64,000 bases of DNA from Roseomonas aeriglobus (GCA_016937575.1 JAFHKN010000002.1:2108001-2172000), one strand, 5' to 3'. Counted from the first letter of the stretch, positions 1-10,823 are shown. A program made the numbers and translations. The notes: generated by a model not told the origin, from the sequence alone.

Positions 1-785
1 GCGGCGGAAATGCGGCCGGCAATGTCCTCATAAGTCTTCACGAAGCGCGGCGTGCGTTCGAACAGGCCCAGCATGTCCTCGGTCACCAAGACCTGCCCGT
101 CACACATCGCAGAGGCGCCGATGCCGATGACGGGGCACCCGACCGCGGCGACGATCTCGTTGGCCAGGCTTTCCATCACCCCTTCGACCACGAGGGCGAA
201 GGCGCCAGCCTCGGCGATGGCCCTGGCATCCGACAGGATCTTTGCCGCCTCCACATCGCTACGCCCGCGCGCGCCATAGCCGCCCAGGGCGTTGACCGCC
301 TGCGGGGTCAGGCCGACATGGCCGCATACCGGGATCCCGCGCTGCGAAAGGAAAGCGACGGTCGGCGCCATTGCCGCCCCGCCCTCCAACTTCACCGCCG
401 CCGCGCCGGTTTCCGCCATGATCCGCGCAGCGCTGGCAAACGCCTGCTCGGGCGAGGCTTCGTAGCTGCCGAAGGGCATGTCGATGACGACGACCGAATG
501 ATAACTACCGCGCACGACCGCGGCGCCATGCGCGCACATCATGTCGAGCGTGACGGACAGCGTCGAGGGCAGACCGTAGATCACCTGCCCCAGGCTGTCC
601 CCGACCAGCAGCATGTCACAGTGCGGGTCGAGCAGCTGCGCCATCCGCGCGGTGTACGCCGTCAGCATGACGATCGGATCGCCGCCCTTGCGCCCCTGGA
701 TCGCGGGCACGGTCAGCCGCTTCATCGGCGCGGGCGTGGGGTTCGCGCGGCTGGTCGCGGTGTCGAGGGTGAAGGTCGTGGACAT
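1..785 (-). CDS. panB: 3-methyl-2-oxobutanoate hydroxymethyltransferase, 3' end outside the window
   Basis: Ketopantoate hydroxymethyltransferase transfers a hydroxymethyl group from methylene-tetrahydrofolate to 2-oxoisovalerate, the first committed step of pantothenate and CoA synthesis in the cytoplasm. About 261 codons are visible, starting at the ATG at 785 ([13 protein letters not shown]). Family hallmarks are clear: IVMLTAYTA near residue 39, the metal-binding stretch [18 protein letters not shown] in mid-protein, GHVGLTPQ, and [10 protein letters not shown] toward the end. The reading frame is open to base 1, so only about 20-30 C-terminal residues should be missing relative to the usual 260-290 aa. 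The assignment is firm; the gene is partial only because of the window edge. Confidence 0.96.
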   Translation of the reverse strand, partial: MSTTFTLDTATSRANPTPAPMKRLTVPAIQGRKGGDPIVMLTAYTARMAQLLDPHCDMLLVGDSLGQVIYGLPSTLSVTLDMMCAHGAAVVRGSYHSVVVIDMPFGSYEASPEQAFASAARIMAETGAAAVKLEGGAAMAPTVAFLSQRGIPVCGHVGLTPQAVNALGGYGARGRSDVEAAKILSDARAIAEAGAFALVVEGVMESLANEIVAAVGCPVIGIGASAMCDGQVLVTEDMLGLFERTPRFVKTYEDIAGRISA

Positions 786-798
786 GGTTAAAAGGGGC

Positions 799-948
799 CT
801 ACGCTTCGGGGTCCGCCGGGTCCAGCGCGGGAAGCGCCGCGGCCAAAAGTTGCGATACCGCGGTCAATTCGTCAGCCTTCGTCACCTTTGTCACTTTTGA
901 CGATCGGATGCGGTGCGAGGAATCCGTCTGAGCCATCCGACAGGGTGA
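799..948 (-). CDS. Possible short ORF upstream of panB (doubtful)
   Basis: A short open frame ends 13 nt before the panB start. It could encode a peptide containing [20 protein letters not shown] and an acidic C-terminus DPADPEA. The start used here is the inner Met (MAQTDSSH); a longer frame reaches 990. No domain or signal sequence is visible. The DNA for VTKVTK is a short tandem motif (gtcacctttgtcactttt on the plus strand), so this may be repeat DNA or the panB leader rather than a gene. Proximity to panB would allow translational coupling if it is real. Confidence 0.25.
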   Translation of the reverse strand, partial: SPCRMAQTDSSHRIRSSKVTKVTKADELTAVSQLLAAALPALDPADPEA

Positions 949-990
949 AGCAGATTGCAGCCATGTAGGAAAATGATTTTTTACGCCCAA

Positions 991-1108
991 TCCTCCCCTG
1001 CAAGGGGAGGTGGCAGGCCGAAGGCCTGACGGAGGGGTGTCCCGCTATCCGAAGAGCTTTACACCCCTCCGACGCGCTTCGCGGGCCACCTCCCCTTCCA
1101 GGGGAGGA
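991..1108. repeat. Palindromic extragenic repeat, type 1 (copy A)
   Basis: The outer arms tcctcccctgcaaggggagg and cctccccttccaggggagga flank inner arms carrying ggccgaaggcctgacggagg and acccctccgacgcgcttcg. The whole can fold into a cruciform or long hairpin. Related copies occur at 13401, 36731, 38750 and, in half form, 46697. It fills most of the gap between panB and the membrane protein gene. The remaining bases (786-990) hold only the doubtful short ORF. Confidence 0.85.
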
Positions 1109-1114
1109 CAAGAC

Positions 1115-1552
1115 TTAGCCGATCCACCCGCGCCGGATCGCCAGCCCGGCGAGCCAGACCTGAAACAGCGCGACCACCAGGATGACGATCGGAAACCCCG
1201 CCGCCACCGCGACGCCGCGCACCGCGATCATGTCGGTCATCACGAACAGCCAGCCGAATTGGATGACAACCGCGACCAACGAAACGACATAGAACGACCG
1301 CGCCACCCGCGAGCGCATCAACAGCGCGACGCTGCCCATGAAGCCCATGCCGGTCGCCACCGCATACACAATGTTGTACCACGCCGGCAGTGCGGCATAG
1401 AGCGCGCGGTAATAGTCGTCCGCCGGCCCCATCGCGTCGGCGCCCAGTCGGAACTGCTGGATACAGGCGAACACGCCCATCGCGCCCCACAGCGCCAGCA
1501 GCACCGCCACGAGCCAGAACCACGCCGGCGCCTTTGCGCGACCGATTGCCAT
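1115..1552 (-). CDS. Small integral membrane protein, function unknown
   Basis: A 145-aa protein with four predicted membrane segments: about residues 10-28 (WFWLVAVLLALWGAMGVFA), 55-75, 85-105 and 115-138. A conserved-looking PADDYYRALYAALPAWYNIVY loop follows the first segment. The ATG at 1552 is preferred over an in-frame TTG at 1561 because GGAGG lies about 9 nt upstream of the ATG and too close to the TTG. I do not recognise a named family with confidence. It lies downstream of the ArsC-like gene on the same strand, with a 78-nt gap. Confidence 0.8.
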   Translation of the reverse strand: MAIGRAKAPAWFWLVAVLLALWGAMGVFACIQQFRLGADAMGPADDYYRALYAALPAWYNIVYAVATGMGFMGSVALLMRSRVARSFYVVSLVAVVIQFGWLFVMTDMIAVRGVAVAAGFPIVILVVALFQVWLAGLAIRRGWIG

Positions 1553-1630
1553 GATATCCAATCCTCCCCAAATCCCACGGGAAGCGTATCGGAACGCAGG
1601 CGTTTCGACCAGACCGCCAGCAACGACGGG

Positions 1631-1978
1631 TCAGGCGAAGGCCGCGTCGTAGAGCTCCGGCTTGAACCCGACGAGCAACGCCCCTGCCCCCTCCACCACC
1701 GGCCGCTTGATAAGCGAGGGCTGCGCGACCATCAGTTCGATCGCCTTGGCCTGATCCAGATCGGCGCGATCGGCGTCGGGCAGTTTGCGGAACGTCGTGC
1801 CGGCGCGGTTGAGCAGCTTTTCCCAACCGACTTCGTCCGCCCAGGCGGTTACCTTGTCGCGATCGGCGCCGAGTTTCTTGTAGTCGTGAAAGGTGTAGGC
1901 GATGGCGCGGGAGTCGAGCCACGTCCGGGCCTTCTTCACGGTGTCGCAATTGGGGATGCCGTAGAAGGTAAGAGTCAT
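1631..1978 (-). CDS. ArsC/Spx-family reductase (YffB type)
   Basis: A 115-aa thioredoxin-fold protein of the ArsC-like (Spx/MgsR/YffB) family. The N-terminal motif YGIPNCDTVKKARTWL carries the single active-site-type Cys. The family-typical IKRPVVE near the C-terminus provides the conserved Arg-Pro. Length is normal for the family. Members are often annotated as arsenate reductase, but no ars operon, ArsR or arsenite pump is nearby, so a role in arsenic resistance is not supported. It starts 7 nt after the stop of the interrupted secreted-protein gene upstream, which suggests the two were once cotranscribed. Confidence 0.9.
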   Translation of the reverse strand: MTLTFYGIPNCDTVKKARTWLDSRAIAYTFHDYKKLGADRDKVTAWADEVGWEKLLNRAGTTFRKLPDADRADLDQAKAIELMVAQPSLIKRPVVEGAGALLVGFKPELYDAAFA

Positions 1979-2422
1979 GGCGCTTTCATTTCGAGATGTC
2001 GGATGGTCGGCGGCGAGGTCGCGGCGTTGGATAATCCGCTGGCAGAAGTCCGACCCTTTTTAGTGAGGCGACCTCTTCACTCTCTAGGAAGGAATGCTGG
2101 AAGCTCAGTCCATCGTGCTGCCAGCCGGCCAGTATCAACCCACGATCGCCCTTGACCAATGTCGCTCGATTACAGGCGCTTCTGCTTGAAACGCCTTGTA
2201 AGATCTGTCCTTTTTTCATCGATCCGAGAAAGACGTTTCCGACTTTCAGCCTCCACCTGCCGGGAATGTCGTTTTGCAGGATTTCGGCCTCGAAGATTTG
2301 ACCGAGCCGGCGCACCGACGCGAGCATCGCGCCGTCAAACTGATCTTGAGAAATCTGCTTTGATGTCGGCACGATGAAACACGCCGCACTATGACTGCTC
2401 AGGAACGGCTGAAGCGCCGCTA

Positions 2423-3258
2423 GGGTCAGGACCCATTGATGTGGGAGGCGCGATCTGATTCAGGCTCCGTGAGGAGAGAGTGGATGAGCGACCTGTACTG
2501 GCTGACGGATGAGCAGATGGCGCGTCTGCAACCGTTCTTTCCCAAGAGCCATGGCAAGCCTCGGGTCGATGATCGGCGGGTGCTCAGCGGCATCATTTTC
2601 GTCAATCGCAACGGGCTACGCTGGTGTGATGCACCGAAGGACTATGGGCCGCACAAGACGCTCTACAATCGCTGGAAGCGGTGGAGCGAGAGGGGTATTT
2701 TCCTGCGAATGATGGAAGGTCTCGCGGCAGCGGAGGCCGTGCCGAAGACCGTCATGATCGACGCGACCTACCTGAAGGCACACCGCACGGCATCGAGTCT
2801 GCGGGTAAAAAAGGGGATCTCGGCCGTCTGATCGGCCGCACGAAAGGCGGCATGAACACCAAACTGCACGCCGTCAGCGATGCGGACGGGCGGCCCTTGA
2901 GCTTCTTCATGACCGCCGGGCAGGTCAGCGACTACACCGGCGCGGCAGCCTTGCTCGACGATCTGCCGAAAGCACAGTGGCTGCTTGGCGACCGTGGTTA
3001 TGATGCCGATTGGTTCAGAGACGCCCTGGAAGCCAAAGGCATCCAGCCCTGCATCCCGGGCCGCAGATCGCGCAACGAGCCGGTCAGATACGACAAGCGC
3101 CGCTACCGGCGCCGCAGCCGCATCGAGATCATGTTCGGCCGTCTGAAGGATTGGCGCCGCGTCGCAACTCGCTACGACCGCTGCCCAACCGTCTTCTTCT
3201 CTGCCGTCGCCCTCGCGGCCACCGTCATCTTCTGGCTATGACCAATGAGTCCTGACCC
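2423..3258 (+). mobile_element. IS5-family (IS427-group) insertion sequence, 836 bp
   Basis: The terminal inverted repeats are gggtcaggacccattgat at the left end and the inverse of gggtcaggactcattggt at the right end, matching at 16 of 18 positions. A TA dinucleotide is duplicated on both sides (2421-2422 and 3259-3260), as expected of the IS427 group, which targets short T/A sites. The element is complete, with a two-frame transposase, and appears recent because the termini and frames are intact. It has inserted into the signal-peptide region of the minus-strand gene described above. Confidence 0.95.
2484..3241 (+). CDS. IS5-family DDE transposase made by -1 programmed frameshift (orfA/orfB)
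   Basis: orfA runs from 2484 (ATG after gaggagagag) to 2831 and encodes the DUF4096-like N-terminal domain (LTDEQMARLQPFFPK, GLRWCDAP) and the first catalytic Asp in VMIDATYLKAHR. orfB continues in the -1 frame to 3241 with LGDRGYDADWF (second Asp) and RIEIMFGRLKDWRR (Glu). The switch point is a canonical slippery heptamer A AAA AAG at 2807-2813, in the correct phase. The DDE triad is split between the frames, so only the frameshift product would be active. This is the normal arrangement for the group, not decay. Confidence 0.94.
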
Positions 3259-3345
3259 TAAAGCGAAACCAATAGTGCGTAAGGCAATCATCATTCTCGC
3301 CGCGCTTTCGAAACGCCCGTTAATAACGGTCGCGAAAGAATGTAC

Positions 3346-3834
3346 TCACTCGACGTCGTTGAGAAAACGCCCAAACGTGACGACCGCTTGCCGCTCCAAC
3401 CCCAGCGCCTCGTAAAATCGCGCCGCCGCCTCATTCCCCTCGCGGACCATCAGTTGCAGCTTCGGCGCTTCCCGCGCCACTAGCCAGTTCTCCGCCGCCG
3501 CCATCAGCGCGCGGCCGAGGCCGCGGCGGCGGGATACGGGGTGGACGGCGACATAATACACCCATCCGCGGTGGCCGTCGAAGCCGACCATGACCGATCC
3601 GACGACGCGCTCGCCGTCGCGCACCACCAGCACTGCGGAGGTCGCGCCGCTGACGGCTTGCACGAAGTCGCGGTCAGGGTCGTTCCACGGCCGCGTGAGG
3701 TCGCAGGCGCGCCACAGGGCGACGACCGCCTCGCGGTCGTGCGTCGTCGCGGCCTCAACCTGCGGCGCGGCAGCTGTTCGCTGCCGAGCGACCGGGCCGG
3801 GCTCGCGCCCCGCGCGATCCCGAGTCCCGGTCAC
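3346..3834 (-). CDS. GNAT acetyltransferase, YpeA-like
   Basis: A Gcn5-related N-acetyltransferase of the YpeA type. Visible signatures are [17 protein letters not shown] near the N-terminus, [16 protein letters not shown], the acetyl-CoA loop [10 protein letters not shown], and [13 protein letters not shown]. The substrate is unknown. The GTG at 3834 overlaps the guaA stop as GTGA, which suggests translational coupling; a GTG at 3840 is also in frame. The first 25 or so residues ([12 protein letters not shown]) have no counterpart in YpeA, so a later start cannot be excluded. It is the last gene after guaA on this strand. Confidence 0.88.
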   Translation of the reverse strand: MTGTRDRAGREPGPVARQRTAAAPQVEAATTHDREAVVALWRACDLTRPWNDPDRDFVQAVSGATSAVLVVRDGERVVGSVMVGFDGHRGWVYYVAVHPVSRRRGLGRALMAAAENWLVAREAPKLQLMVREGNEAAARFYEALGLERQAVVTFGRFLNDVE

Positions 3835-5387
3835 TCCCACTCGATGGTGCCGGGCGGCTTCGACGTATAGTCGTACACCACTCGATTAACGCCCTTCACC
3901 TCATTGACGATCCGCGTCGCGACCCGCGGCAGGAAGTCGCCGGGGAAGCCGAACACCTCGGCCGTCATGCCGTCGGTCGAGGTGACCGCACGCAGCGCCA
4001 GCACGCTGTCATAGGTGCGGCCGTCGCCCATCACGCCGACCGTGCGGACCGGCAGCAGCACCGCGAAGGCCTGCCAGATCGCATCGTACAGCCCGGCGTT
4101 GCGGATTTCCTCGAGGTAGATGGCATCGGCCTTGCGCAGGATGTCGCAGCGTTCGCGCGTCACTTCGCCGGGGATGCGGATCGCCAGGCCGGGTCCGGGG
4201 AACGGGTGGCGGCCGACGAAGATGTCGGGCAGGCCCAGTTCGCGGCCGAGGTCGCGGACTTCGTCCTTGAACAGCTCGCGCAGCGGCTCGACGAGCTTCA
4301 TGTCCATGCGTTCGGGCAGACCACCGACATTGTGGTGGCTCTTGATCGTCACAGACGGGCCGCCGGTGAAGCTGACGCTTTCGACCACGTCCGGGTAGAG
4401 CGTGCCCTGCGCCAGGAATTCGGCGCCGCCGATCTTCTTCGCCTCGGCCTCGAACACGTCGATGAAGGTCTTGCCGATGAACTTGCGCTTGGCCTCGGGG
4501 TCGGTGACGCCGGCCAGACCCGAGAGGAACAGCGTGGACGCATCCACATGGACCAACGGGATGTTGTAGTGGCCGCGGAACAGGCTGACGACCTGATCGG
4601 CCTCGCCCGAGCGCATCAGGCCGTGGTCGACGAAGACGCAGGTCAGCTGCTCGCCGATCGCTTCGTGGATCAACACCGCCGCCACCGCCGAGTCGACACC
4701 GCCGGACAGGCCGCAGATCACGCGGCCCTTGCCGACCTGCGCGCGGATTTCCTGGATCTTGGTCTGGCGGAACTCGGCCATCGTCCAGTCGCCGGCCAGA
4801 CCCACAACATGGCGCGCGAAATTGGCGATCAGCTTGCCGCCGTCGGGGGTGTGGACGACTTCCGGATGGAACTGCATCGCATAGATGCGGCGCGCGTCGT
4901 CGGCGATGATCGCGTAGGGCGCGCCGGGGCTGGAGGCGACCGCGCGGAAGCCCGGCGCGAGCTCGGTCACCTTGTCGCCGTGGCTCATCCACACCTGATG
5001 CGTGTCGCCTTCGCTCCACAGCCCGTCGAACAGGCTGCAGCCGTCCGAGACTTCGACGAACGCCTTGCCGAATTCCCCGCTGTTGCCCTTGTCGACCTGA
5101 CCGCCGAGCTGTGCGGTCAGCGCCTGCTGGCCGTAGCAGATGCCGAGCATCGGGAGCCCTGCATCGAGGATCGCCTGCGGGATGCGCGGGCTTCCCTCGT
5201 CCACAACGGAAGCGGGACCGCCCGACAGGATGACGCCCTTGGGCTGCATCCGCGCAAACGCAGCTTCAGCGGAGGTGAAGGGCGCGATTTCGGAATAGAC
5301 CCCCGCCTCGCGCACGCGGCGCGCGATCAGCTGGGTTACCTGGCTGCCGAAATCGACGATGAGGATGGAATCGGGATGGTCGACCAT
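3831..5387 (-). CDS. guaA: GMP synthase (glutamine-hydrolysing)
   Basis: Converts XMP to GMP with ATP and glutamine, the last step of guanine nucleotide synthesis. The protein is 518 aa from the ATG at 5387. It has a class I glutamine amidotransferase domain (residues 7-200, nucleophile Cys84 in MLGICYGQQ, His in [11 protein letters not shown]), an ATP-pyrophosphatase P-loop [13 protein letters not shown] near residue 227, and a C-terminal dimerisation domain ending [13 protein letters not shown]. An upstream in-frame start at 5459 would add 24 residues ([14 protein letters not shown]) with no family match, so 5387 is preferred. guaB is not in the window. Confidence 0.98.
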   Translation of the reverse strand: MVDHPDSILIVDFGSQVTQLIARRVREAGVYSEIAPFTSAEAAFARMQPKGVILSGGPASVVDEGSPRIPQAILDAGLPMLGICYGQQALTAQLGGQVDKGNSGEFGKAFVEVSDGCSLFDGLWSEGDTHQVWMSHGDKVTELAPGFRAVASSPGAPYAIIADDARRIYAMQFHPEVVHTPDGGKLIANFARHVVGLAGDWTMAEFRQTKIQEIRAQVGKGRVICGLSGGVDSAVAAVLIHEAIGEQLTCVFVDHGLMRSGEADQVVSLFRGHYNIPLVHVDASTLFLSGLAGVTDPEAKRKFIGKTFIDVFEAEAKKIGGAEFLAQGTLYPDVVESVSFTGGPSVTIKSHHNVGGLPERMDMKLVEPLRELFKDEVRDLGRELGLPDIFVGRHPFPGPGLAIRIPGEVTRERCDILRKADAIYLEEIRNAGLYDAIWQAFAVLLPVRTVGVMGDGRTYDSVLALRAVTSTDGMTAEVFGFPGDFLPRVATRIVNEVKGVNRVVYDYTSKPPGTIEWE

Positions 5388-5493
5388 GCGCCCATCTAGC
5401 GGGTCGGGCGCGGGGGGCAAGGGTTCAGGCAAGCACTGCCATGTCGTGACGCTTGGCAATCCCGCGGCAACTTTTGGACGCTAAACTTCCGGG

Positions 5494-5643
5494 ATGCCGC
5501 ACCGCAAGCGCCTGCGCTCCCTTGATGAGTTTGAGCCACTGCCTTGGCACAGACACGTCCGGCCGAAATTGCTGACCGCGCCGTTTATCGTTTACATGCT
5601 AACTGCGGCTGCGATTGGAGGCCTGATTGGCTTCCAGCTATAG
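5494..5643 (+). CDS. Small single-pass membrane protein, 49 aa
   Basis: An ATG at 5494 opens a 49-codon frame ending at a TAG (5641-5643). The N-terminus is basic and cytoplasmic-looking (MPHRKRLRSLDEFEPLPWHR). A single hydrophobic helix covers residues 30-49 (APFIVYMLTAAAIGGLIGFQ). The gene fills the space between divergent guaA and the convergent oligopeptidase gene, and a strong hairpin terminator starts 18 nt after its stop, which supports a real transcript. No family is recognised. The residue pattern fits a short membrane-anchored protein. Confidence 0.6.
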   Translation: MPHRKRLRSLDEFEPLPWHRHVRPKLLTAPFIVYMLTAAAIGGLIGFQL

Positions 5644-5660
5644 GCGGCCTGAATGTCGTG

Positions 5661-5696
5661 AAAGGCCGCTGCACGATGCTGTGCAGCGGCCTTTTC
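5661..5696. terminator. Bidirectional intrinsic terminator
   Basis: A 14-bp perfect stem (aaaggccgctgcac / gtgcagcggccttt) with loop gatgct and T runs on both strands. It sits between the 49-aa membrane gene and the convergent prolyl oligopeptidase stop at 5700, so it can end transcripts from both sides. Confidence 0.92.
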
Positions 5697-5699
5697 GCG

Positions 5700-7826
<2,127 letters not shown>

Positions 7827-7842
7827 CGAGATCTCCGGATAC

Positions 7843-7882
7843 GAAAAGGGAGGCCGCACCGTAGCCGGTGAGACCTCCCCTT
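7843..7882 (-). terminator. Terminator of the alpha (rpsM-rplQ) operon
   Basis: On the minus strand gggaggtctcaccg pairs with cggtgcggcctccc (13 of 14 positions) around a 4-nt loop and is followed by tttt. It lies 126 nt past the rplQ stop and ends just before the ribosome-binding site of the oligopeptidase gene. Confidence 0.8.
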
Positions 7883-8007
7883 CAAGCGTTTAGGCTGCGA
7901 AGTGCCGATCCCATCCCACGAACGCCGCGGCAAAGCCGCGTAATCGGACGGTGCCTGAGCACCGCCGGCCGTTCGAAGAGGGTTTCGGCCCCCAGGCTAC
8001 GCCAGGC

Positions 8008-8424
8008 TCACGCCTCTTCGAACTCTTCGCTCATTACCGGACCCGAATCCTGGCCCTTGGCCGAGACGTCGCGGTCGACGAATTCGATGATCGCCATCGG
8101 CGACGCATCCGACGCGCGGATGCCGGCCTTGATGATGCGGGTGTAGCCACCGTTGCGGTCGGCGTAGCGCGACGCGAGGACGTCGAACAGCTTGGTCAGC
8201 TGCGCATCGTCGAGCAGACGGGCATGGGCCAGACGGCGGTTCGAAAGACCACCCTTCTTCGCCAACGTGATCAGCTTTTCGACGTAGGGACGCAGTTCCT
8301 TCGCCTTGGCGAGGGTCGTGGTGATCTGCTCATGCTTGATGAGCGCGGCCGACATGTTGCGGAACAGCGCAATACGATGGGCCGAGGTACGCTGCAGCTT
8401 ACGGCCGCCGACGCGATGACGCAT
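8008..8424 (-). CDS. rplQ: 50S ribosomal protein L17 (bL17)
   Basis: A 138-aa protein starting [17 protein letters not shown], the invariant bL17 start, with [25 protein letters not shown] and the core ending IEFVDRD. An acidic tail (SEEFEEA) extends beyond the approximately 120-aa core. It binds 23S rRNA near the exit tunnel. It is the last gene of the alpha operon, after rpoA, with an unusually long 239-nt gap that holds repeat-like hairpins. Confidence 0.98.
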   Translation of the reverse strand: MRHRVGGRKLQRTSAHRIALFRNMSAALIKHEQITTTLAKAKELRPYVEKLITLAKKGGLSNRRLAHARLLDDAQLTKLFDVLASRYADRNGGYTRIIKAGIRASDASPMAIIEFVDRDVSAKGQDSGPVMSEEFEEA

Positions 8425-8514
8425 GGGTAAGTCCTTCTTCGTTCGTCAGGGGGCCGTTCAACGGAACCCCAAGCCTGGTGGCACTTCTTAGGCGGCCACC
8501 GTCTGCCTTTCTAA

Positions 8515-8575
8515 GTCCTCCCCGAGCTTGTCTCGGGGAGGGGGACCGCTCGAAGAGCGGTGGAGGGGCAGCGAC
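8515..8575. repeat. Hairpin-rich repeat between rpoA and rplQ
   Basis: The sequence cctccccgagcttgtctcggggagg followed by gaccgctcgaagagcggt and ggaggggcagcgacgcgg forms consecutive hairpins. It resembles a variant arm of the type 1 palindromic repeats seen elsewhere in the window. It lies inside the alpha operon, within the 239-nt rpoA-rplQ spacer. Confidence 0.55.
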
Positions 8576-8634
8576 GCGGCAAAGCCGCGTCGTCGGTCGG
8601 GCTGAAGCCCGCCGTCCGTGCTGATCGCCGCGAC

Positions 8635-8658
8635 GCGGATTAGCATTCGCTAATCCGC
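8635..8658. repeat. Perfect hairpin after the rpoA stop
   Basis: gcggattagc and gctaatccgc form a 10-bp perfect stem with loop attc. It is nested inside a wider pair ctgatcgc/gcgatcag (8621-8667) that reaches into the rpoA stop codon. There is no T run, so it is more likely an RNA-stability or processing structure than a classic terminator. Confidence 0.6.
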
Positions 8659-8663
8659 TGCGA

Positions 8664-9725
8664 TCAGCCGAGGATCTCCTGCTCGAGCTTCTTGGCCATC
8701 TCTTCGATGTTCTCAGGCGGCCAACCCGGGATTTCCATGCCCAGGCGCAGCCCCATCGAGGAGAGCACTTCCTTGATCTCGTTGAGCGACTTGCGGCCGA
8801 AGTTCGGCGTGCGCAGCATCTCGGCTTCGGTCTTCTGGACCAGATCGCCGATGTAGATGATGTTGTCGTTCTTGAGGCAGTTGGCCGAGCGGACCGACAG
8901 TTCGAGCTCGTCGACCTTCTTCAGCAGGAAGCGATTGATCGTCGCGGTGTCGCCGGCAGCTTCCGGCTGGGCCGAAGGCACGGCCACGCCGATCGGCGCC
9001 GAGCGCGTGACGCTCGAATCGTCGAAGTGGACGAACAGCGCCAGCTGGTCCTGAAGGATGCGGCCGGCATAGGCCACCGCGTCTTCCGGGGTCACCGTGC
9101 CATCGGTTTCGACGGTCAGCGTCAGCTTGTCGTAATCGAGGTCCTGGCCGACGCGGGTCGGATCGACCTTGTACGACACCTGACGGACCGGCGAATACAG
9201 CGCATCGACCGGGATCAGACCGATCGGCGCATCGGCCGGACGGTTGTTCGCGGCCGGAACATAGCCCTTGCCGGTATCGGCGGTCAGTTCCATGTTCAGC
9301 GTCGCGCCGTCGTCGAGATGGCAGATGACCAGATCGGGGTTCATCACCTCGATATCGCCCGACACCGCGATGTCGCCTGCCTTCACTTCGCCCGGACCGG
9401 TGGCCGAAAGCTGGAGGCGCTTCGGCCCCTCGCCCTGCATCTTCAGCGCGATCTGCTTCACGTTCAGCACGATGTCCGTCACGTCTTCACGGACGCCGGC
9501 CAGCGACGAGAACTCGTGCAGCACGTTCTCGATCTTGATCGAGGTGACGGCGGCGCCCTGAAGGCTCGACAGCAGAACGCGACGCAGCGCGTTGCCGAGC
9601 GTCAGGCCGAAGCCACGCTCCAGCGGCTCGGCGATGAAGGTCGACTTGCGCTTGCCGTCGCCGCCCTTCTTCTCGAGGCCATTGGGCTTCTTGAGTTCCT
9701 GCCAGTTCTTGGGATTGACGGACAC
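8664..9725 (-). CDS. rpoA: DNA-directed RNA polymerase alpha subunit
   Basis: A 353-aa alpha subunit. The N-terminal domain (to about residue 235) assembles RNA polymerase and contains [33 protein letters not shown]. The C-terminal domain, from about residue 260 after a flexible linker rich in Ala/Pro, has [13 protein letters not shown] and [16 protein letters not shown] for UP-element and activator contact. Third gene of the rpsM-rpsK-rpoA-rplQ operon, 101 nt after rpsK. Confidence 0.99.
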   Translation of the reverse strand: MSVNPKNWQELKKPNGLEKKGGDGKRKSTFIAEPLERGFGLTLGNALRRVLLSSLQGAAVTSIKIENVLHEFSSLAGVREDVTDIVLNVKQIALKMQGEGPKRLQLSATGPGEVKAGDIAVSGDIEVMNPDLVICHLDDGATLNMELTADTGKGYVPAANNRPADAPIGLIPVDALYSPVRQVSYKVDPTRVGQDLDYDKLTLTVETDGTVTPEDAVAYAGRILQDQLALFVHFDDSSVTRSAPIGVAVPSAQPEAAGDTATINRFLLKKVDELELSVRSANCLKNDNIIYIGDLVQKTEAEMLRTPNFGRKSLNEIKEVLSSMGLRLGMEIPGWPPENIEEMAKKLEQEILG

Positions 9726-9826
9726 GGGCTACCCCTTGCTCTTGGACACCGGCTGATCGGGCCGGCGCCTGGAAAAAAATCGGTCCGCGCAGCGCGATCA
9801 ACCGCGCGCGGACCGACGAACGGTAA

Positions 9827-10216
9827 TCAGACGCGGCGGCGCTTCGACGGACGCACGCCATTGTGCGGGATCGAGGTCACGTCGCGGATCGAGGTGATCT
9901 GGAAACCGACCGCCTGCAGCGCGCGCAGCGCCGATTCGCGGCCCGAACCCGGACCCTTCACTTCGACTTCCAGGGTGCGGACGCCGTGTTCGGCGGCCTT
10001 CTTGCCAGCGTCTTCCGCTGCGACCTGCGCCGCATACGGGGTCGACTTGCGCGAGCCCTTGAAGCCCATCATGCCGGCCGACGACCACGAAATGGCGTTG
10101 CCCTGGGCATCGGTGATGGTGATCATGGTGTTGTTGAAGCTGGCGTTCACGTGCGCGACGCCGGCGGTGATGTTCTTGCGCTCGCGACGGCGAAGGCGCT
10201 GCGGTGCTTGTGCCAT
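9827..10216 (-). CDS. rpsK: 30S ribosomal protein S11 (uS11)
   Basis: A 129-aa protein with [45 protein letters not shown] and the C-terminal [11 protein letters not shown] typical of uS11. It sits on the 30S platform near the mRNA exit. Second gene of the alpha operon. After its stop, ggtccgcgc and gcgcggacc (9781-9816) can pair across the rpoA leader. Confidence 0.99.
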   Translation of the reverse strand: MAQAPQRLRRRERKNITAGVAHVNASFNNTMITITDAQGNAISWSSAGMMGFKGSRKSTPYAAQVAAEDAGKKAAEHGVRTLEVEVKGPGSGRESALRALQAVGFQITSIRDVTSIPHNGVRPSKRRRV

Positions 10217-10323
10217 GTGGTATTCCTGACCTGAATTCTCAAGTGGATCGTAGCAAGTGGTCCGGAGAGCGGCGGGCGGTCTGCCTCATGCTTGCCTCCG
10301 GCGGAGAAGTAAGCGCCCCGCGC

Positions 10324-10692
10324 TTACTTCTTCTTGCCTGCGATCGGCTTCGCCTTGCCCTTGCGGGTGCGCGCGTTGGTGTGCGTACGCTGGCCGCGGA
10401 CCGGCAGGCCCTTGCGATGACGCAGGCCGCGGTAGCAGGCCAGGTCCATCAGGCGCTTGATGTTCATCGCGGTCTGGCGACGCAGATCGCCTTCCACGGT
10501 GTAGCCGGCGTCGATCGCTTCGCGGATCTGCAGGACTTCCTGGTCGGTCAGGTCCTGAACGCGACGCTCCGGAGCGATCTCCAGCTTCGTCGTCAGTTCC
10601 TTGGCCTTTGCCGGGCCGATGCCGTGGATATACTGCAGCGCGATGATAACGCGCTTGTTGGTCGGGATGTTAACGCCCGCAATACGTGCCAT
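10324..10692 (-). CDS. rpsM: 30S ribosomal protein S13 (uS13)
   Basis: A 122-aa protein starting [15 protein letters not shown], with [11 protein letters not shown] and the basic C-terminus [18 protein letters not shown]. It contacts the A- and P-site tRNAs and bridges to the 50S head. The ATG at 10692 is used; an upstream in-frame Met at 10767 has no family support. First gene of the alpha operon, with a readable promoter 132 nt upstream. The stop codon sits in a hairpin gaagtaagcg/cgcttacttc (10306-10330). Confidence 0.99.
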   Translation of the reverse strand: MARIAGVNIPTNKRVIIALQYIHGIGPAKAKELTTKLEIAPERRVQDLTDQEVLQIREAIDAGYTVEGDLRRQTAMNIKRLMDLACYRGLRHRKGLPVRGQRTHTNARTRKGKAKPIAGKKK

Positions 10693-10823
10693 GAATTTGG
10701 TCTCCCAGCTCCACGCGCCGACATGGCCGTCGACGCATCTCATCGCGTTGAAATTCCCGAAACGCACAAATGCCGACGTGCGCCAAAAGCGCCGCCGGTC
10801 AGCCGGAGGTTCGGAAGTCGCGG

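Larger units (their letters stand above)
1986..3294 (-). pseudogene. Secreted small protein gene interrupted by the IS element
   Basis: The 3' fragment (1986-2422) has an apparent GTG start at 2372 and codes for 128 aa (VPTSKQISQDQF to RRRPSDISK). If the IS and one TA copy are removed, the frame continues in phase into 3261-3294. That restores an N-terminus MMIALRTIGFALAALQPFLS followed by SHSAAC, a plausible signal peptide. The ancestral product would be about 155 aa. A Cys just after the signal, a second Cys in SRSACNRATL, and the pattern FEAEIL..RLKVGNVFLGS..GDRGLILAG loosely resemble bacterial netrin/TIMP-like secreted domains; that is an inference. The fragment may still be translated, but without an export signal. 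Confidence 0.75.

Noticed and set aside
1631..1978. Arsenic-resistance function for the ArsC-like gene
   Set aside because: Sequence is of the YffB/Spx type and no other ars genes lie nearby.
2436..2483. Upstream extension of the transposase orfA
   Set aside because: It lies in the terminal region of the IS with no ribosome site; the ATG at 2484 has gaggagagag upstream and the family start.
2484..2831. IS transposase as a decayed pseudogene
   Set aside because: The apparent frameshift is at an in-phase A_AAA_AAG site with intact DDE residues and termini, which is the programmed arrangement of the group.
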